Source: Rhodobacter maris
GTDB taxonomy: Bacteria > Pseudomonadota > Alphaproteobacteria > Rhodobacterales > Rhodobacteraceae
Reading direction: 5' to 3'
DNA: 64,000 nucleotides
Assembly (NCBI RefSeq): GCF_900217815.1
Contig: NZ_OBMT01000010.1
Span: 47,196 to 111,195 of the forward strand
Shown: positions 36,054 to 45,275 of the stretch, piece after piece
Position numbering within the stretch: position 1 is the stretch's first letter
Layout: each line of letters opens with the position of its first letter
The notes under the pieces: model-generated
Told to the model about the DNA's origin: nothing
The model's input: the letters and a program-made list of their open reading frames with translations, nothing else
Database searches by the model: none
Program-made: the position numbers and the translations under genes

Positions 36054-37010
36054 ATGATCGTGCAAACGACGCTTGCAAAAACCGTCACCTTTGAAGGGGT
36101 GGGGCTCCATTCGGGCGCTCCGGTGCGCATGGCGCTGCACCCGGCGCCGGCCGATCACGGCATCACTTTCCGCCGCACCGATCTGGTGCAAGCGGCGGCG
36201 CGTGGCGAGGTCAAGCCCGGGGCGGATCCGCGCATCCCGGCGCTTTGGGATCGTGTCACCCCGTCGAAACTCTGCACCCTGATCGAGAATGCCGATGGCG
36301 TCTCGGTTTCGACCATCGAACATGTGATGGCGGCGCTCGCCGGGCTTGGCGTGACCAATACCCTGATCGAGATCGACGGGCCGGAAGTGCCGATCCTCGA
36401 CGGCTCGTCCGCCCCTTTCGTGGCGAAAATCCGTCGCGCGGGTCTGCGCGCGCTCTCTGCCCCGCTCAGCGCGATCCGGGTGCTCAAACCCGTTGAAGTG
36501 CAGCTTGGTGACGCCCGGGCGCGGCTCGAGCCCGCGGCGGCGCTCGAGATCGATTTCGCGATCGACTTTGCCGATGCGGCGATCGGGCGGCAGGAAAAAC
36601 GGCTGAAAATGTCGAACGGCGCCTTCGTGCGCGAGTTGATGGACAGCCGCACCTTCTGCCGTCAGTCCGATGTCGAATTCATGCAGGCCAACGGGCTTGC
36701 GCTGGGCGGCACCTATGAAAACGCCGTCGTCGTCGACGGGGACAAGGTGCTCAGCCCCGGCGGGTTGCGCCATGCCGATGAGGCCGTGCGCCATAAGATG
36801 CTCGACGCGATGGGGGATCTGGCGCTTGCCGGTGCGCCGTTGATCGCGCGCTATATCGGCCAGCGTGCCGGTCATGCGCTGACGAACCAGCTTCTGCGCG
36901 CGCTCTTCGCCGATCCGCGGGCCTGGCGGCGCGAGACCTGCTCGGCCGATGAGGTGCACCGGCTCCCCGGGGCGGGCGTGCTGCGCCCGGTTGCCGTCGC
37001 CGCGCGCTGA
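36054..37010 (+). CDS. lpxC: UDP-3-O-acyl-N-acetylglucosamine deacetylase
   Basis: A 318-residue zinc enzyme catalysing the committed step of lipid A synthesis. The zinc histidines are in EHVMAALAGLGV and in HKMLDAMGDLALAG, with a catalytic Asp in the latter and a His in the C-terminal GHALTNQLL. The start TLAKTVTFEGVGLHSG is diagnostic. The ATG is preceded by GAAAGG. The transcript starts after the ftsZ terminator, in a 229-base gap, and ends at its own terminator. Confidence 0.96.
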   Translation: MIVQTTLAKTVTFEGVGLHSGAPVRMALHPAPADHGITFRRTDLVQAAARGEVKPGADPRIPALWDRVTPSKLCTLIENADGVSVSTIEHVMAALAGLGVTNTLIEIDGPEVPILDGSSAPFVAKIRRAGLRALSAPLSAIRVLKPVEVQLGDARARLEPAAALEIDFAIDFADAAIGRQEKRLKMSNGAFVRELMDSRTFCRQSDVEFMQANGLALGGTYENAVVVDGDKVLSPGGLRHADEAVRHKMLDAMGDLALAGAPLIARYIGQRAGHALTNQLLRALFADPRAWRRETCSADEVHRLPGAGVLRPVAVAAR

Positions 37011-37033
37011 AAATCGGCGTTACCTGACGCCCC

Positions 37034-37067
37034 TGCGGCCGGGAACCCCCCGGCCGCATTGCATTTT
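37034..37067 (+). terminator. Intrinsic terminator after lpxC
   Basis: Perfect ten-base arms TGCGGCCGGG (37034-37043) and CCCGGCCGCA (37049-37058) followed by TTGCATTTTT. Confidence 0.8.
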
Positions 37068-37258
37068 TGCGCCCTCAGGGGACACCAAGGTGATGCTGCG
37101 GCCGGGCTTCGGTCACGGTTGTGAAAGCCCCTGCCTTCGGTGCGAAAGGCGTTTTGCGCCGCCGATTTTTCTGTGCTAGGAGGGGCGAAGCACGGCCCGT
37201 CTTGGGTTGCAAGCGATGGCCGGACCCGAATCCGGCGGCAGAACGGAAGAGGCAGGGC

Positions 37259-38113
37259 ATGGCACTGGGCAGATCGGCGGCGCTTCGGGTCGGAAGTCTT
37301 GTGCTTGTGTGCACACTGGCGGCCTGCGGCGGCGGTGCCTCCGCGAACAAGGAACCGCCGCTCGAAAATTTCACCGCCGAAGAGATCTACAAGCGGGGCG
37401 AATACGAGCTTGAGGTCGGCAATCCACGGCGCCCTTCGGAAGCCTTGCGCTACTTCCAGGAAGTCGAGCGGCTCTATCCCTATTCCGAATATGCCAAGCG
37501 CGCGCTGATCATGCAGGTTTTCGCGCAGCACAAGGCGAAGAAATACGAGGAGGCGCGGGTCTCCGCGCAGCGCTATCTGGACACCTATCCGGGGTCGGAA
37601 GACGCGGCCTATGCCAAATATCTGCTGGCGCTGAGCTACTACGACCAGATCGACGAGGTCGGCCGCGATCAGGGCCTCACCTTCCAGGCGCTGCAGGCTT
37701 TGCGCGAAGTGATCGAGCAATATCCCGAGAGCGATTATGCCCGCTCGGCGGCGATGAAATTCGACCTCGCCTTCGACCATCTGGCGGCGAAGGAAATGGA
37801 GATCGGGCGCTATTACCTCAAGAAGGGGCATTATACCGCCGCGATCAACCGCTTCCGCGTTGTTGTCGAACAATATCAGACCACCACGCAGACGCCCGAG
37901 GCGCTCGAGCGGCTCGTCGAGGCCTATCTCGCGCTTGGCCTCGTCGATCAGGCGCAGACGGCGGGGGCGATCCTTGGCCACAACTTCCAGTCCTCGCCCT
38001 TCTATGACGATGCCTACCGGCGGCTCAAGAAGCAGGGGCTGGAGCCGGAGGCGAAGGGCGAAAGCTGGCTCTCGACGATCTACCGTCAGGTGATCAAGGG
38101 CGAGTGGCTCTGA
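37259..38113 (+). CDS. bamD: Outer membrane assembly lipoprotein BamD
   Basis: A 284-residue lipoprotein: signal sequence with lipobox LAAC (cysteine about residue 22), then tetratricopeptide repeats (EIYKRGEYELEVGN, RYFQEVERLYPYSEYAKRA, FQALQALREVIEQYPES). It works with BamA in the outer membrane to insert barrel proteins. ATG 37259 is used; upstream in-frame sequence is not family-like. Spaced 248 bases from lpxC with a terminator between, and 31 bases before recN. Confidence 0.93.
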   Translation: MALGRSAALRVGSLVLVCTLAACGGGASANKEPPLENFTAEEIYKRGEYELEVGNPRRPSEALRYFQEVERLYPYSEYAKRALIMQVFAQHKAKKYEEARVSAQRYLDTYPGSEDAAYAKYLLALSYYDQIDEVGRDQGLTFQALQALREVIEQYPESDYARSAAMKFDLAFDHLAAKEMEIGRYYLKKGHYTAAINRFRVVVEQYQTTTQTPEALERLVEAYLALGLVDQAQTAGAILGHNFQSSPFYDDAYRRLKKQGLEPEAKGESWLSTIYRQVIKGEWL

Positions 38114-38144
38114 GCCAGGGCCGGGCCTGCTTGCGGGGACAAAC

Positions 38145-39794
38145 ATGCTGCGCACGCTCGATATCCGGGACATGCTGCTGATCGACCGGCTCGAACTGGA
38201 TTTCGGGGCCGGGCTCAATGTGCTCACCGGCGAGACCGGGGCGGGCAAGTCGATCCTGCTTGATTGCCTCGGCTTCGTGCTGGGCTGGCGGGGCAGGGCG
38301 GAGCTTGTGCGGCAGGGGGCGACGCAGGGCGAGGTGGTCGCCGTCTTCGATCTGCCCCCGGGCCATGCGGCGCGCGCGGTTCTGGGCGGGGCAGGGCTGC
38401 CGGTGTCCGACGAGCTGATCTTGCGGCGAGTGAATGCCACCGATGGGCGCAAGACCGCGTTCATCAACGACCGCCGCGCCTCCGGCGAGGTGTTGCGTGC
38501 GGTCTCGCAGACGCTCGTGGAACTGCACGGCCAGCAAGATGACGGCGGTCTTTTGAATGCCCGCGGTCACCGCGCTGCGCTCGATGCCTTCGCGGGGCAT
38601 GATGATCTCCTTTTTGCCACCCGGGCTGCCTGGGGCGCGCGGGCGGCGCTTGCCAAACGCCTCGGCGAGGCGCGCGCGGCATTGGCCGCGGTGCAGGCGG
38701 AGGAGGACTTCCTGCGCCACGCCGGGGCCGAGCTCGAGAAGCTGTCGCCCCGCGCCGGAGAAGAGGCGGAGCTCGACTCGCGCCGCCGTCAGATGCAGGC
38801 CGCCGAAAAGATCCGCGCCGATGTCGCGCGCGCCGCGCAGATGCTCGGTCCCGAGGGGGCGGAGGGGGCGATGCGCGATGCTGACCGCTGGCTCTCGGGC
38901 GCCGCAGACCGCGCCGAAGGCGCGCTCGATGCGCCCCTTGCCGCGCTCGAACGTGCGCTGATCGAGCTTGGCGAGGCGGCCTCGGGCGTCGAGGCGGCGC
39001 TTGACGCCATGTCATTTGATCCGCGCGCGCTCGAAGCCTGCGAGGAGCGGCTTTTCGCGTTGCGCGCAGCGGCGCGCAAACACGCTGTGCAGCCCGACGA
39101 TCTGGCGGGGCTCGCCGAAACGCTGGCTGCGCGGCTCGCGGCGCTCGACGCGGGGGAGGCGGGGATTGCGCGGCTTGAGGCGGAACTCTCTGCCGCCGAG
39201 GCGCGCTACGGCGCGGCGGCGGAAGCACTCTCGACTGCGCGTGCGGCCGCCGCGGGGCGGCTCGATGTGGCGATGGCGGCGGAACTTGCGCCGCTCAAGC
39301 TGGAACGTGCGGTGTTTTCCACCCGGATCGATCCGGGCGAGGCGGGTCCGGAGGGGTGCGATACGGTGGCCTTTACCGTCGCGACCAACCCCGGCGCGCC
39401 CGCGGGGCCTCTCGACAAGATCGCCTCGGGGGGCGAGCTCTCGCGCTTCCTGCTCGCGCTCAAGGTCGTGCTCGCGCGCGGCGCCGATGCGCTGGTGCTG
39501 ATTTTCGACGAGATCGATCGCGGTGTCGGCGGCGCCACCGCCGATGCGGTGGGGCGGCGGCTGGCAAAACTTTCCGAAGGCGCGCAAGTGCTCGTCGTCA
39601 CCCATTCGCCGCAGGTGGCCGCACGCGGGGCGACCCATTTCCGCGTCGCGAAATCGGTTGCCGACGGCATGACCACGTCACGCGTCGAACCGCTTGCTCC
39701 CGCCGCCCGGGTGGACGAAATCGCACGGATGATTGCGGGGGCCGAAGTGACCGACGCCGCCCGTGCCGCCGCCGAGGCGCTTTTGGCGGGGTGA
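38145..39794 (+). CDS. recN: DNA repair protein RecN
   Basis: A 549-residue SMC-like ATPase acting in recombination repair of double-strand breaks. Walker A (GETGAGKS) is at about 29-36, a long coiled-coil region follows (about 160-350, rich in Ala, Glu and Arg), and the C-terminal part has ASGGELSRFLLALKVVL (signature) and LVLIFDEIDRGVGG (Walker B). It follows bamD by 31 bases, a common pair in Rhodobacterales. Confidence 0.95.
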   Translation: MLRTLDIRDMLLIDRLELDFGAGLNVLTGETGAGKSILLDCLGFVLGWRGRAELVRQGATQGEVVAVFDLPPGHAARAVLGGAGLPVSDELILRRVNATDGRKTAFINDRRASGEVLRAVSQTLVELHGQQDDGGLLNARGHRAALDAFAGHDDLLFATRAAWGARAALAKRLGEARAALAAVQAEEDFLRHAGAELEKLSPRAGEEAELDSRRRQMQAAEKIRADVARAAQMLGPEGAEGAMRDADRWLSGAADRAEGALDAPLAALERALIELGEAASGVEAALDAMSFDPRALEACEERLFALRAAARKHAVQPDDLAGLAETLAARLAALDAGEAGIARLEAELSAAEARYGAAAEALSTARAAAAGRLDVAMAAELAPLKLERAVFSTRIDPGEAGPEGCDTVAFTVATNPGAPAGPLDKIASGGELSRFLLALKVVLARGADALVLIFDEIDRGVGGATADAVGRRLAKLSEGAQVLVVTHSPQVAARGATHFRVAKSVADGMTTSRVEPLAPAARVDEIARMIAGAEVTDAARAAAEALLAG

Positions 39795-39814
39795 GCAGGG
39801 CGCGCCGGCGCCGC

Positions 39815-40201
39815 TCAGGCTTCCACCACGAATTGGGCTGAGACGATCTGCCAGCCCGCGCCGGTGCGTTCGAGCGTGGCGCAGAGCACGGCGCCGATCC
39901 GGCCCGCCTCGGCGCCGGTCTCGTCGACAAGTCCCGACAGCACGAAGCGTTGCAGCAGAACCGCCGCGCTGTCGCCGATCGGGCGGAAGCGGTTGCGCCC
40001 GGTGACGAGCCGTGCACGCTGGAAGGCGCCGGCGAATTCGCCGGCGAGCAGTTCCGCAATCTCCTTCGGGTTCTGCCCGGTCCCGCCGGTCAGGCTCAGA
40101 AACTCGCCGTCCGGGGCGAACAGGGCCGCGATGCCGCGCGCGTCGCGCGTGCCCCAGAGCGCCGCAAACCGGCGCGGCAGCTCGGCCGGATCGACCAGCA
40201 T
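39815..40201 (-). CDS. SnoaL-like/DUF4440-type small protein
   Basis: A 128-residue single-domain protein of the NTF2-like fold: FAALWGTRDARGIAALFAPDGEFLSLTG at the start, then NRFRPIGDSAAVLLQRFVLSG and TLERTGAGWQIVSAQFV, as in the SgcJ/EcaC and DUF4440 groups. Function unknown; such domains bind small molecules or are scaffold subunits. The ATG at 40201 overlaps the stop of the upstream flavoprotein gene, so the two are co-translated. It is convergent with recN, 20 bases apart. Confidence 0.75.
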   Translation of the reverse strand: MLVDPAELPRRFAALWGTRDARGIAALFAPDGEFLSLTGGTGQNPKEIAELLAGEFAGAFQRARLVTGRNRFRPIGDSAAVLLQRFVLSGLVDETGAEAGRIGAVLCATLERTGAGWQIVSAQFVVEA

Positions 40202-41586
40202 CACGGCCACTCGCCCGGCGCGGGCACCAGCTTGCCGGGGTTGAGGATGCCTTGCGGATCGAGCGCGGCCTTGATCGCGCCCATCACCGCCCAGGCGGGG
40301 CCATGCTCCTCGGCCATCATGTAGCGTTTGCCCATGCCGATCCCATGTTCGCCAGTGATCGTGCCGCCCATTTCGAGCGCCATATGCGCCAGATCATGCG
40401 CCACGGATTTCGCCCGGGCAAGCTCGTCGGCATCCTTGCGGTCGAGCAGCAGGATCGCGTGGAAATTGCCGTCGCCCACATGGCCGAGGATCGGGCCGGT
40501 GAGGCCCGCCGCATCGATCATCGCGCGGCCTCGCGCCACCGCCTCGGCCAGTCGCGACATCGGCACGCAGACATCGGTCACGAGCCCCATGCAGCCCGGC
40601 CGCGCGGCAAGGCAGCTCGAATAGGCGGCATGGCGCATCTTCCAGAGCCGGTTGCGTTCCTCGGTCGTGGTGGCCCATTGGAAATCGGCGCCGCCCATCT
40701 CCGCGACCACCTCGCCAAAGCGCGCGCTGTCCTCGGCAACGCCCGCTTCCGAGCCGTGGAACTCGATCATCAGATGCGGCTTCTCCGGCATCGCCGTGCC
40801 GTTCATCTTGTTGAAGACGCGCACGATCTCGGCATCGACAAATTCGATCCGCGCCATCGGCACGCCCAGTTGCATCACATGCTGCACCGTCTCGACCGCC
40901 GCTTCGAGCGTGTCAAAGGCACAGACCGCAGAGGACACCGCCTCGGGCTGGGCATGCAGGCGCAGGGTCAGCTCGGTGATCAGCCCGAGCGTGCCCTCGG
41001 AGCCCAGCATCAGCGCGGTGAGGTCATAGCCGGAGGCAGATTTTGCCGCGCCGGAGCCGGTGCGGATCACCCGGCCGTCGGCCAGCACCACCTCAAGCGC
41101 CGCCACATTGTCCCGCATCGAGCCATAGCGCACCGTCGTCGTGCCCGAGGCGCGGGTCGCGGCCATGCCGCCGAGCGAGGCATTGGCGCCCGGATCGACC
41201 GGGAAGAAAAGCCCGGTGGTGCGCAGCTCGGTGTTGAGCGCCTCACGGGTCAGGCCGGGTTGCACCCGCACCAGACGATCTTCGGGGCGGATCTCCATCA
41301 CCCGGTTCATGCGGGCGAAATCGACGACGATTCCCCCTTCGACCGCGAGCGCATGGCCCTCAAGCGAGGTGCCCGCGCCCCAACCCACCATCGGCACGCC
41401 AAACCGTGCGCACATTTTCGTGAGGGCCGCCAGCTCCCCGGTGCTTTCGGGATAGACGACAGCCTCCGGCGGGGTCGGCGCGAACCAGGTTTCGGAGCGG
41501 CCGTGCAGATCGCATTCCGCCTTTGTGCGCAAGATTCTTGCGCCCAGAAGCGCTTCTGCCTCATTCCAGAACTCAGCCCGATCCAT
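40201..41586 (-). CDS. FAD-binding D-lactate dehydrogenase/glycolate oxidase subunit type
   Basis: A 461-residue flavoenzyme. The PCMH FAD domain (about 35-215) has VVYPESTGELAALTKMCARFGVPMVGWGAGTSLEGH and PGANASLGGMAATRASGTTTVRYG; the C-terminal domain has DEHGIGMGKRYM and the HVGDGNFHAILL motif of the GlcD/DLD family. It oxidises D-2-hydroxyacids, feeding electrons to the respiratory chain. The start at 41586 has GAGGAG upstream. It diverges from the pta-ackA pair across a 159-base spacer with an FNR-like box. Substrate not fixed: D-lactate is likely. Confidence 0.88.
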   Translation of the reverse strand: MDRAEFWNEAEALLGARILRTKAECDLHGRSETWFAPTPPEAVVYPESTGELAALTKMCARFGVPMVGWGAGTSLEGHALAVEGGIVVDFARMNRVMEIRPEDRLVRVQPGLTREALNTELRTTGLFFPVDPGANASLGGMAATRASGTTTVRYGSMRDNVAALEVVLADGRVIRTGSGAAKSASGYDLTALMLGSEGTLGLITELTLRLHAQPEAVSSAVCAFDTLEAAVETVQHVMQLGVPMARIEFVDAEIVRVFNKMNGTAMPEKPHLMIEFHGSEAGVAEDSARFGEVVAEMGGADFQWATTTEERNRLWKMRHAAYSSCLAARPGCMGLVTDVCVPMSRLAEAVARGRAMIDAAGLTGPILGHVGDGNFHAILLLDRKDADELARAKSVAHDLAHMALEMGGTITGEHGIGMGKRYMMAEEHGPAWAVMGAIKAALDPQGILNPGKLVPAPGEWP

Positions 41587-41658
41587 CTGCTCCTCCGTCG
41601 TTTCGCCCCTTCTAGGCGCAACGGTCCCGCGCTGAAAGGGGCGAAAAATCGCACTGAC

Positions 41659-41672
41659 TTGGTGTTGATCAA
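41659..41672. promoter_or_regulatory. Candidate FnrL binding site
   Basis: TTGGTGTTGATCAA matches nine of ten informative positions of the FNR consensus TTGAT-N4-ATCAA. It lies in the divergent spacer between the D-lactate dehydrogenase-type gene and pta-ackA, where control by oxygen makes sense. Binding is inferred from sequence alone. Confidence 0.6.
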
Positions 41673-41745
41673 TGCCGCCGATGGGAGCAGGACATAGGCC
41701 GGGAAAGGGAGGCGCCTGAGGTAGGGGCGCTGCAAGGAGACCGCA

Positions 41746-43131
41746 ATGATTTTCGAAAGCCGCATGTATCACGAAATCGAGCCGGGGATGAGCGCAGAGC
41801 TGCGCCGGCTTTGCACCGCAGACGACATCTATGCCTTCGTCGCCGCCTCGGGGAACCACAATCCGATGCACCTCGAACATGTCGATGCGGAGGGCCAGAA
41901 GGAAAAACCGTTGGCCCCCGGCCTCTTCGTGGCGGCGCTGATCTCTTCGCTTCTGGGCTCGATCCTGCCCGGGCCGGGCACCCGCTACCGCGATCAGCAG
42001 CTGACCTTTCATGATTATGTCACCGCGGGCGAAGAGCTGGTGGCGAAAGTGACCGTGACGGCGAAGGAGGGCGACGGACTCGTCGCGCTCGACACCGAGG
42101 TGCGCCGGGTCGACGGTGGCGCCCTGGTGTGCTCGGGCACGGCCAAGGTCTTCGCGCCCACCACCTATATCCGCTACGAGGAAATCGACGCCCCCGGCCT
42201 CATCGTGCAACGCCACCGCCATTTCGAGGCGCTTCTGGAGAAGGCCGAAGACCTGCCGGAACTGGCCACGGCCGTGGTCTGCCCCGAGGAGCAGAGCGCG
42301 CTTGAAGGCGCGTTGATTGCCGCCGAACGCGGATTGATCCGGCCCATTCTGATTGGTGTGCCCGCCAGGATCGAGGCGGCGGCGAAAGCGCTTGGCAAGT
42401 CGCTGAGCAATTACGAGCTGGTCGAGATGACGAGCCACCGCGATGCGGCGCGCGCGGCCGTGGCGCTGGTGCGCGAGGGGCGTGCGCAGGCGATCATGAA
42501 GGGGCATCTGCACACCGATGACCTGCTGCGTCCGATGCTCGACAAGGAAAAGGGGCTGCGCATCGGGCGCCGCTTCACCCATGTGTTCGTGATGGATGTG
42601 CCCGGCGTCTCGCATCCGCTTCTGGTGACCGATGCGGCGATCAACATTGCCCCCGATCTGCCCACCAAGGTCGACATCTGCCAAAACGCGATCGATCTCG
42701 CGATCTCGCTGGGCATGGAAACGCCAAAAGTGGGCGTGCTGAGCGCGGTGGAAACAGTGAACCCGGCGATGCCCTCCTCGATCGACGCGGCGCTGCTTTC
42801 GAAAATGGCCGAGCGCGGCCAGATCAAGGGCGGCGTGGTCGATGGGCCGCTCGCGATGGATAACGCGGTTGATCTCGGTGCTGCGCGCACCAAGGGGCTG
42901 CGTGGCCCGGTGGCGGGGCAGGCCGATGTGCTCGTAGTGCCCGGGATCGACGCGGGCAACATGCTGGCCAAACAGCTCGCCTATATCAGCCATGCCGAAG
43001 CGGCGGGCGTGGTGCTCGGCGCGCGGGTGCCGGTGATCCTCAATTCGCGGTCTGACAGCGCGATGGCGCGGCTCGCCTCGGCGGCGGTGGCCTCGATCCA
43101 CTGGCATCGCCTGACCGGGGGGAATGCTTGA
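41746..43131 (+). CDS. Bifunctional enoyl-CoA hydratase (MaoC)/phosphate acetyltransferase fusion
   Basis: A 461-residue two-domain protein. Residues 1-about 150 are a MaoC-like hot-dog domain; about 160-461 are the phosphate acetyl/butyryltransferase domain (VCPEEQSALEGALIAAERGLIRPILIG; IMKGHLHTDDLLRPML; DAALLSKMAERGQIKGGVVDGPLAMDNAV). The PTA domain makes acetyl phosphate from acetyl-CoA. In the hydratase domain the usual catalytic Asp of the SGDxNPxH motif is Asn (SGNHNPMH, Asn37, His42 kept), so hydratase activity may be lost. The stop overlaps the ackA start. Confidence 0.88.
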   Translation: MIFESRMYHEIEPGMSAELRRLCTADDIYAFVAASGNHNPMHLEHVDAEGQKEKPLAPGLFVAALISSLLGSILPGPGTRYRDQQLTFHDYVTAGEELVAKVTVTAKEGDGLVALDTEVRRVDGGALVCSGTAKVFAPTTYIRYEEIDAPGLIVQRHRHFEALLEKAEDLPELATAVVCPEEQSALEGALIAAERGLIRPILIGVPARIEAAAKALGKSLSNYELVEMTSHRDAARAAVALVREGRAQAIMKGHLHTDDLLRPMLDKEKGLRIGRRFTHVFVMDVPGVSHPLLVTDAAINIAPDLPTKVDICQNAIDLAISLGMETPKVGVLSAVETVNPAMPSSIDAALLSKMAERGQIKGGVVDGPLAMDNAVDLGAARTKGLRGPVAGQADVLVVPGIDAGNMLAKQLAYISHAEAAGVVLGARVPVILNSRSDSAMARLASAAVASIHWHRLTGGNA

Positions 43132-44300
43132 TGACACGCGCGATCCTGACGCTGAACGCGGGGTCTTCCTCGCTCAAACTGGGGCTCTTCGACGAGTCGC
43201 TGGCGCCGCTCGCCACGGCCCATGTGGACCGGCTGGGCGCGCCCGAGGCGAGCCTGAAGCTCACCGATGCCGAGGGCCGGAAACTGCCGAGCGAGGGCTT
43301 CAGTGCCGATGATTTCGCCACCCATACGCTTGCGCTGCGCTCGGCGCTCTCGGCCTTCCGCGCCGATCTGCCCGGGCTCGAGATCACCGGCATCGGCCAC
43401 CGGATCGTGCATGGCGGCATCCAGCATGCCGAGCCCGAGCCGGTGACCGAGGTGCTGATGGACCATCTCGAGCGGCTCACCCCCTTTGCGCCGCTGCACC
43501 AGCCGCATAACCTTGCGGGCGTGCGCGCCGCGATCGAGGCCTTTCCGGGCGTGGCGAACATCGCCTGTTTCGACACCGCTTTCCACCGCGGTCATCCCTT
43601 CGTCGAGGATACTTATGCGCTGCCGCGCAGCTACTACGAAAAAGGCGTGCGGCGTTACGGCTTCCACGGGCTGAGCTATGCCTATATCGACGGCGTGCTG
43701 GCGGCCGAGGAGCCGGAGCTGCGCGCCGGGCGTGTGGTGGTGGCCCACCTTGGCTCGGGCGCCTCGATCTGCGCGATCCGCAACGGTCAGTCGATCGCCT
43801 GCACGATGGGGTTCTCGACGCTTTCGGGCCTGCCGATGGGCACGCGCGCGGGCGAGCTCGATGCGGGCGTGGTGCTCTATCTGATGGATCAGGAAAAGAT
43901 GGATGCCGCCGAGATCACCGAGCTGCTCTTCAAGCGCTCGGGGCTCTGGGGGATGTCGGGGGTGTCGAACGACATGCGCACGCTTGTGGCCTCCAAGGAG
44001 CCCCATGCGCGCGAGGCGATCGACTATTTCTGCCATCGGGTGAGCCGCGAGATCGCCTCGCTCGGCGCGGCGATGGGCGGGCTCGACGCGCTGATCTTTT
44101 GCGGCGGCGTGGGGGAGAATTCCGCGCTCGTGCGCGAGGACGTCTGCGCCACGCTCGGCTGGGCCGGAGTGGAGATCGACAGCGAGGCCAATGCGGCCCA
44201 TGCGCGCGAGATCTCGACCGGGCGGGTGGCGGTGCGCGTGATCCCGACGAACGAGGAGATCGTCATTGCCCGTGCCGCGAAATCGGCGCTGAAAATGTAA
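43131..44300 (+). CDS. ackA: Acetate kinase
   Basis: A 389-residue ASKHA kinase that turns acetyl phosphate and ADP into acetate and ATP. Diagnostic are LTLNAGSSSLKLGLF at the start, IGHRIVHGG, ACFDTAFH, RRYGFHGLSYAY, HLGSGASICAIRNGQS, and FCGGVGENSALVRE. The ATG overlaps the pta stop by one base, so the two enzymes are translationally coupled. With the FNR-like box upstream, this fits fermentative ATP formation. Confidence 0.95.
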   Translation: MTRAILTLNAGSSSLKLGLFDESLAPLATAHVDRLGAPEASLKLTDAEGRKLPSEGFSADDFATHTLALRSALSAFRADLPGLEITGIGHRIVHGGIQHAEPEPVTEVLMDHLERLTPFAPLHQPHNLAGVRAAIEAFPGVANIACFDTAFHRGHPFVEDTYALPRSYYEKGVRRYGFHGLSYAYIDGVLAAEEPELRAGRVVVAHLGSGASICAIRNGQSIACTMGFSTLSGLPMGTRAGELDAGVVLYLMDQEKMDAAEITELLFKRSGLWGMSGVSNDMRTLVASKEPHAREAIDYFCHRVSREIASLGAAMGGLDALIFCGGVGENSALVREDVCATLGWAGVEIDSEANAAHAREISTGRVAVRVIPTNEEIVIARAAKSALKM

Positions 44301-44304
44301 ACTA

Positions 44305-44352
44305 TCGCCTCGGCAGAGCCGAGGCGACCCGCCGGGGGGCCCCGCCCCCCGG
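44305..44352 (-). repeat. 48-nt double-hairpin repeat, copy B
   Basis: Inverted relative to copies A and C. Ten-base arms TCGCCTCGGC (44305-44314) and GCCGAGGCGA (44318-44327), CGGG spacer in the element's own orientation, then nine-base arms CCGGGGGGC (44332-44340) and GCCCCCCGG (44344-44352). It lies between convergent ackA and purU. Confidence 0.8.
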
Positions 44353-44390
44353 CCAGCGACAAGAGTGCCGCGCGACGACCTCGTCGCGTC

Positions 44391-45275
44391 TCAGCCCATG
44401 CGCTCGGAGGTATAGCCGCCGGGCGAGGCGGCGAAAACCACGGTCTTGTTGCCGTTGATGAAGGTGCGGTGCTGCACATGGGCGTGAATGGCGCGGGCGA
44501 GCACCAGCGCCTCGACATCGCGCCCGAGGCTGACGTAATCCTCCGGGCTCTGCGCATGGGTGACGCGCACCGTGTCCTGCTCGATGATCGGGCCTTCGTC
44601 GAGATCGGCGGTGACGTAATGCGAGGTCGCCCCGATCAGCTTCACGCCGCGCTCATAGGCCTGCTTGTAGGGGTTGGCGCCCTTGAAGGAGGGCAGGAAG
44701 GAATGGTGGATGTTGATGATCCGCCCCGACATCTTCTGGCAGAGCGCATCCGAGAGGATCTGCATGTAGCGCGCGAGCACGACAAGCTCGGCGCCCGAAT
44801 CCTCGACCACCGAGAGCAGCCGCGCCTCGGCCTCGGGCTTGTTCTCTTTCGTCACCTTGATGTGGTGGAAGGGGATGTCGTGGTTCACCACCACCTTTTG
44901 ATAGGTGAGGTGGTTCGAGACCACGCCGACGATCTCCACCGGCAGCGCGCCGATGCGCCAGCGGTAGAGCAGGTCGTTCAGGCAGTGGCCGAAGTTCGAG
45001 ACCATCAGCAGCACCTTCATCTTGGCGCTCGCGTCATGCATCGCCCAGTCCATCGCGAAGGTCTCGGCGAGCGGCGCGAAGCCCGCCTTGAGCGCGTCGA
45101 GATCCTTGCCGGTTTGCGAGGCGAAAGTGATCCGCATGAAGAACTGCCCGGTGAGCAGATCGTCGAACTGGCTCGAATCGGTGATGTTGCAGCCGGTATC
45201 GGCGAGGTAGTTGGCGATCGCGGCCACGATCCCGCGGGTCGTGGGGCAGTTCACCGTCAGCACATAGTCGGTCAT
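44391..45275 (-). CDS. purU: Formyltetrahydrofolate deformylase
   Basis: A 294-residue enzyme hydrolysing 10-formyl-THF to formate and THF. The N-terminal ACT domain (about 1-75: LTVNCPTTRGIVAAIANYLADTGCNI) is followed by the formyltransferase-like domain with NIHHSFLPSFKGANPY and GATSHYVTADLDEGPIIEQD, containing the catalytic Asn, His and Asp. It is transcribed alone, toward ackA, with the repeat between them. Confidence 0.95.
   Translation of the reverse strand: MTDYVLTVNCPTTRGIVAAIANYLADTGCNITDSSQFDDLLTGQFFMRITFASQTGKDLDALKAGFAPLAETFAMDWAMHDASAKMKVLLMVSNFGHCLNDLLYRWRIGALPVEIVGVVSNHLTYQKVVVNHDIPFHHIKVTKENKPEAEARLLSVVEDSGAELVVLARYMQILSDALCQKMSGRIINIHHSFLPSFKGANPYKQAYERGVKLIGATSHYVTADLDEGPIIEQDTVRVTHAQSPEDYVSLGRDVEALVLARAIHAHVQHRTFINGNKTVVFAASPGGYTSERMG

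Noticed and set aside
41587..43137. Upstream extension of the D-lactate dehydrogenase frame (to 978 codons)
   Set aside because: The extension is antisense to the MaoC-PTA gene; the flavoprotein family start and GAGGAG site place the true start at 41586.
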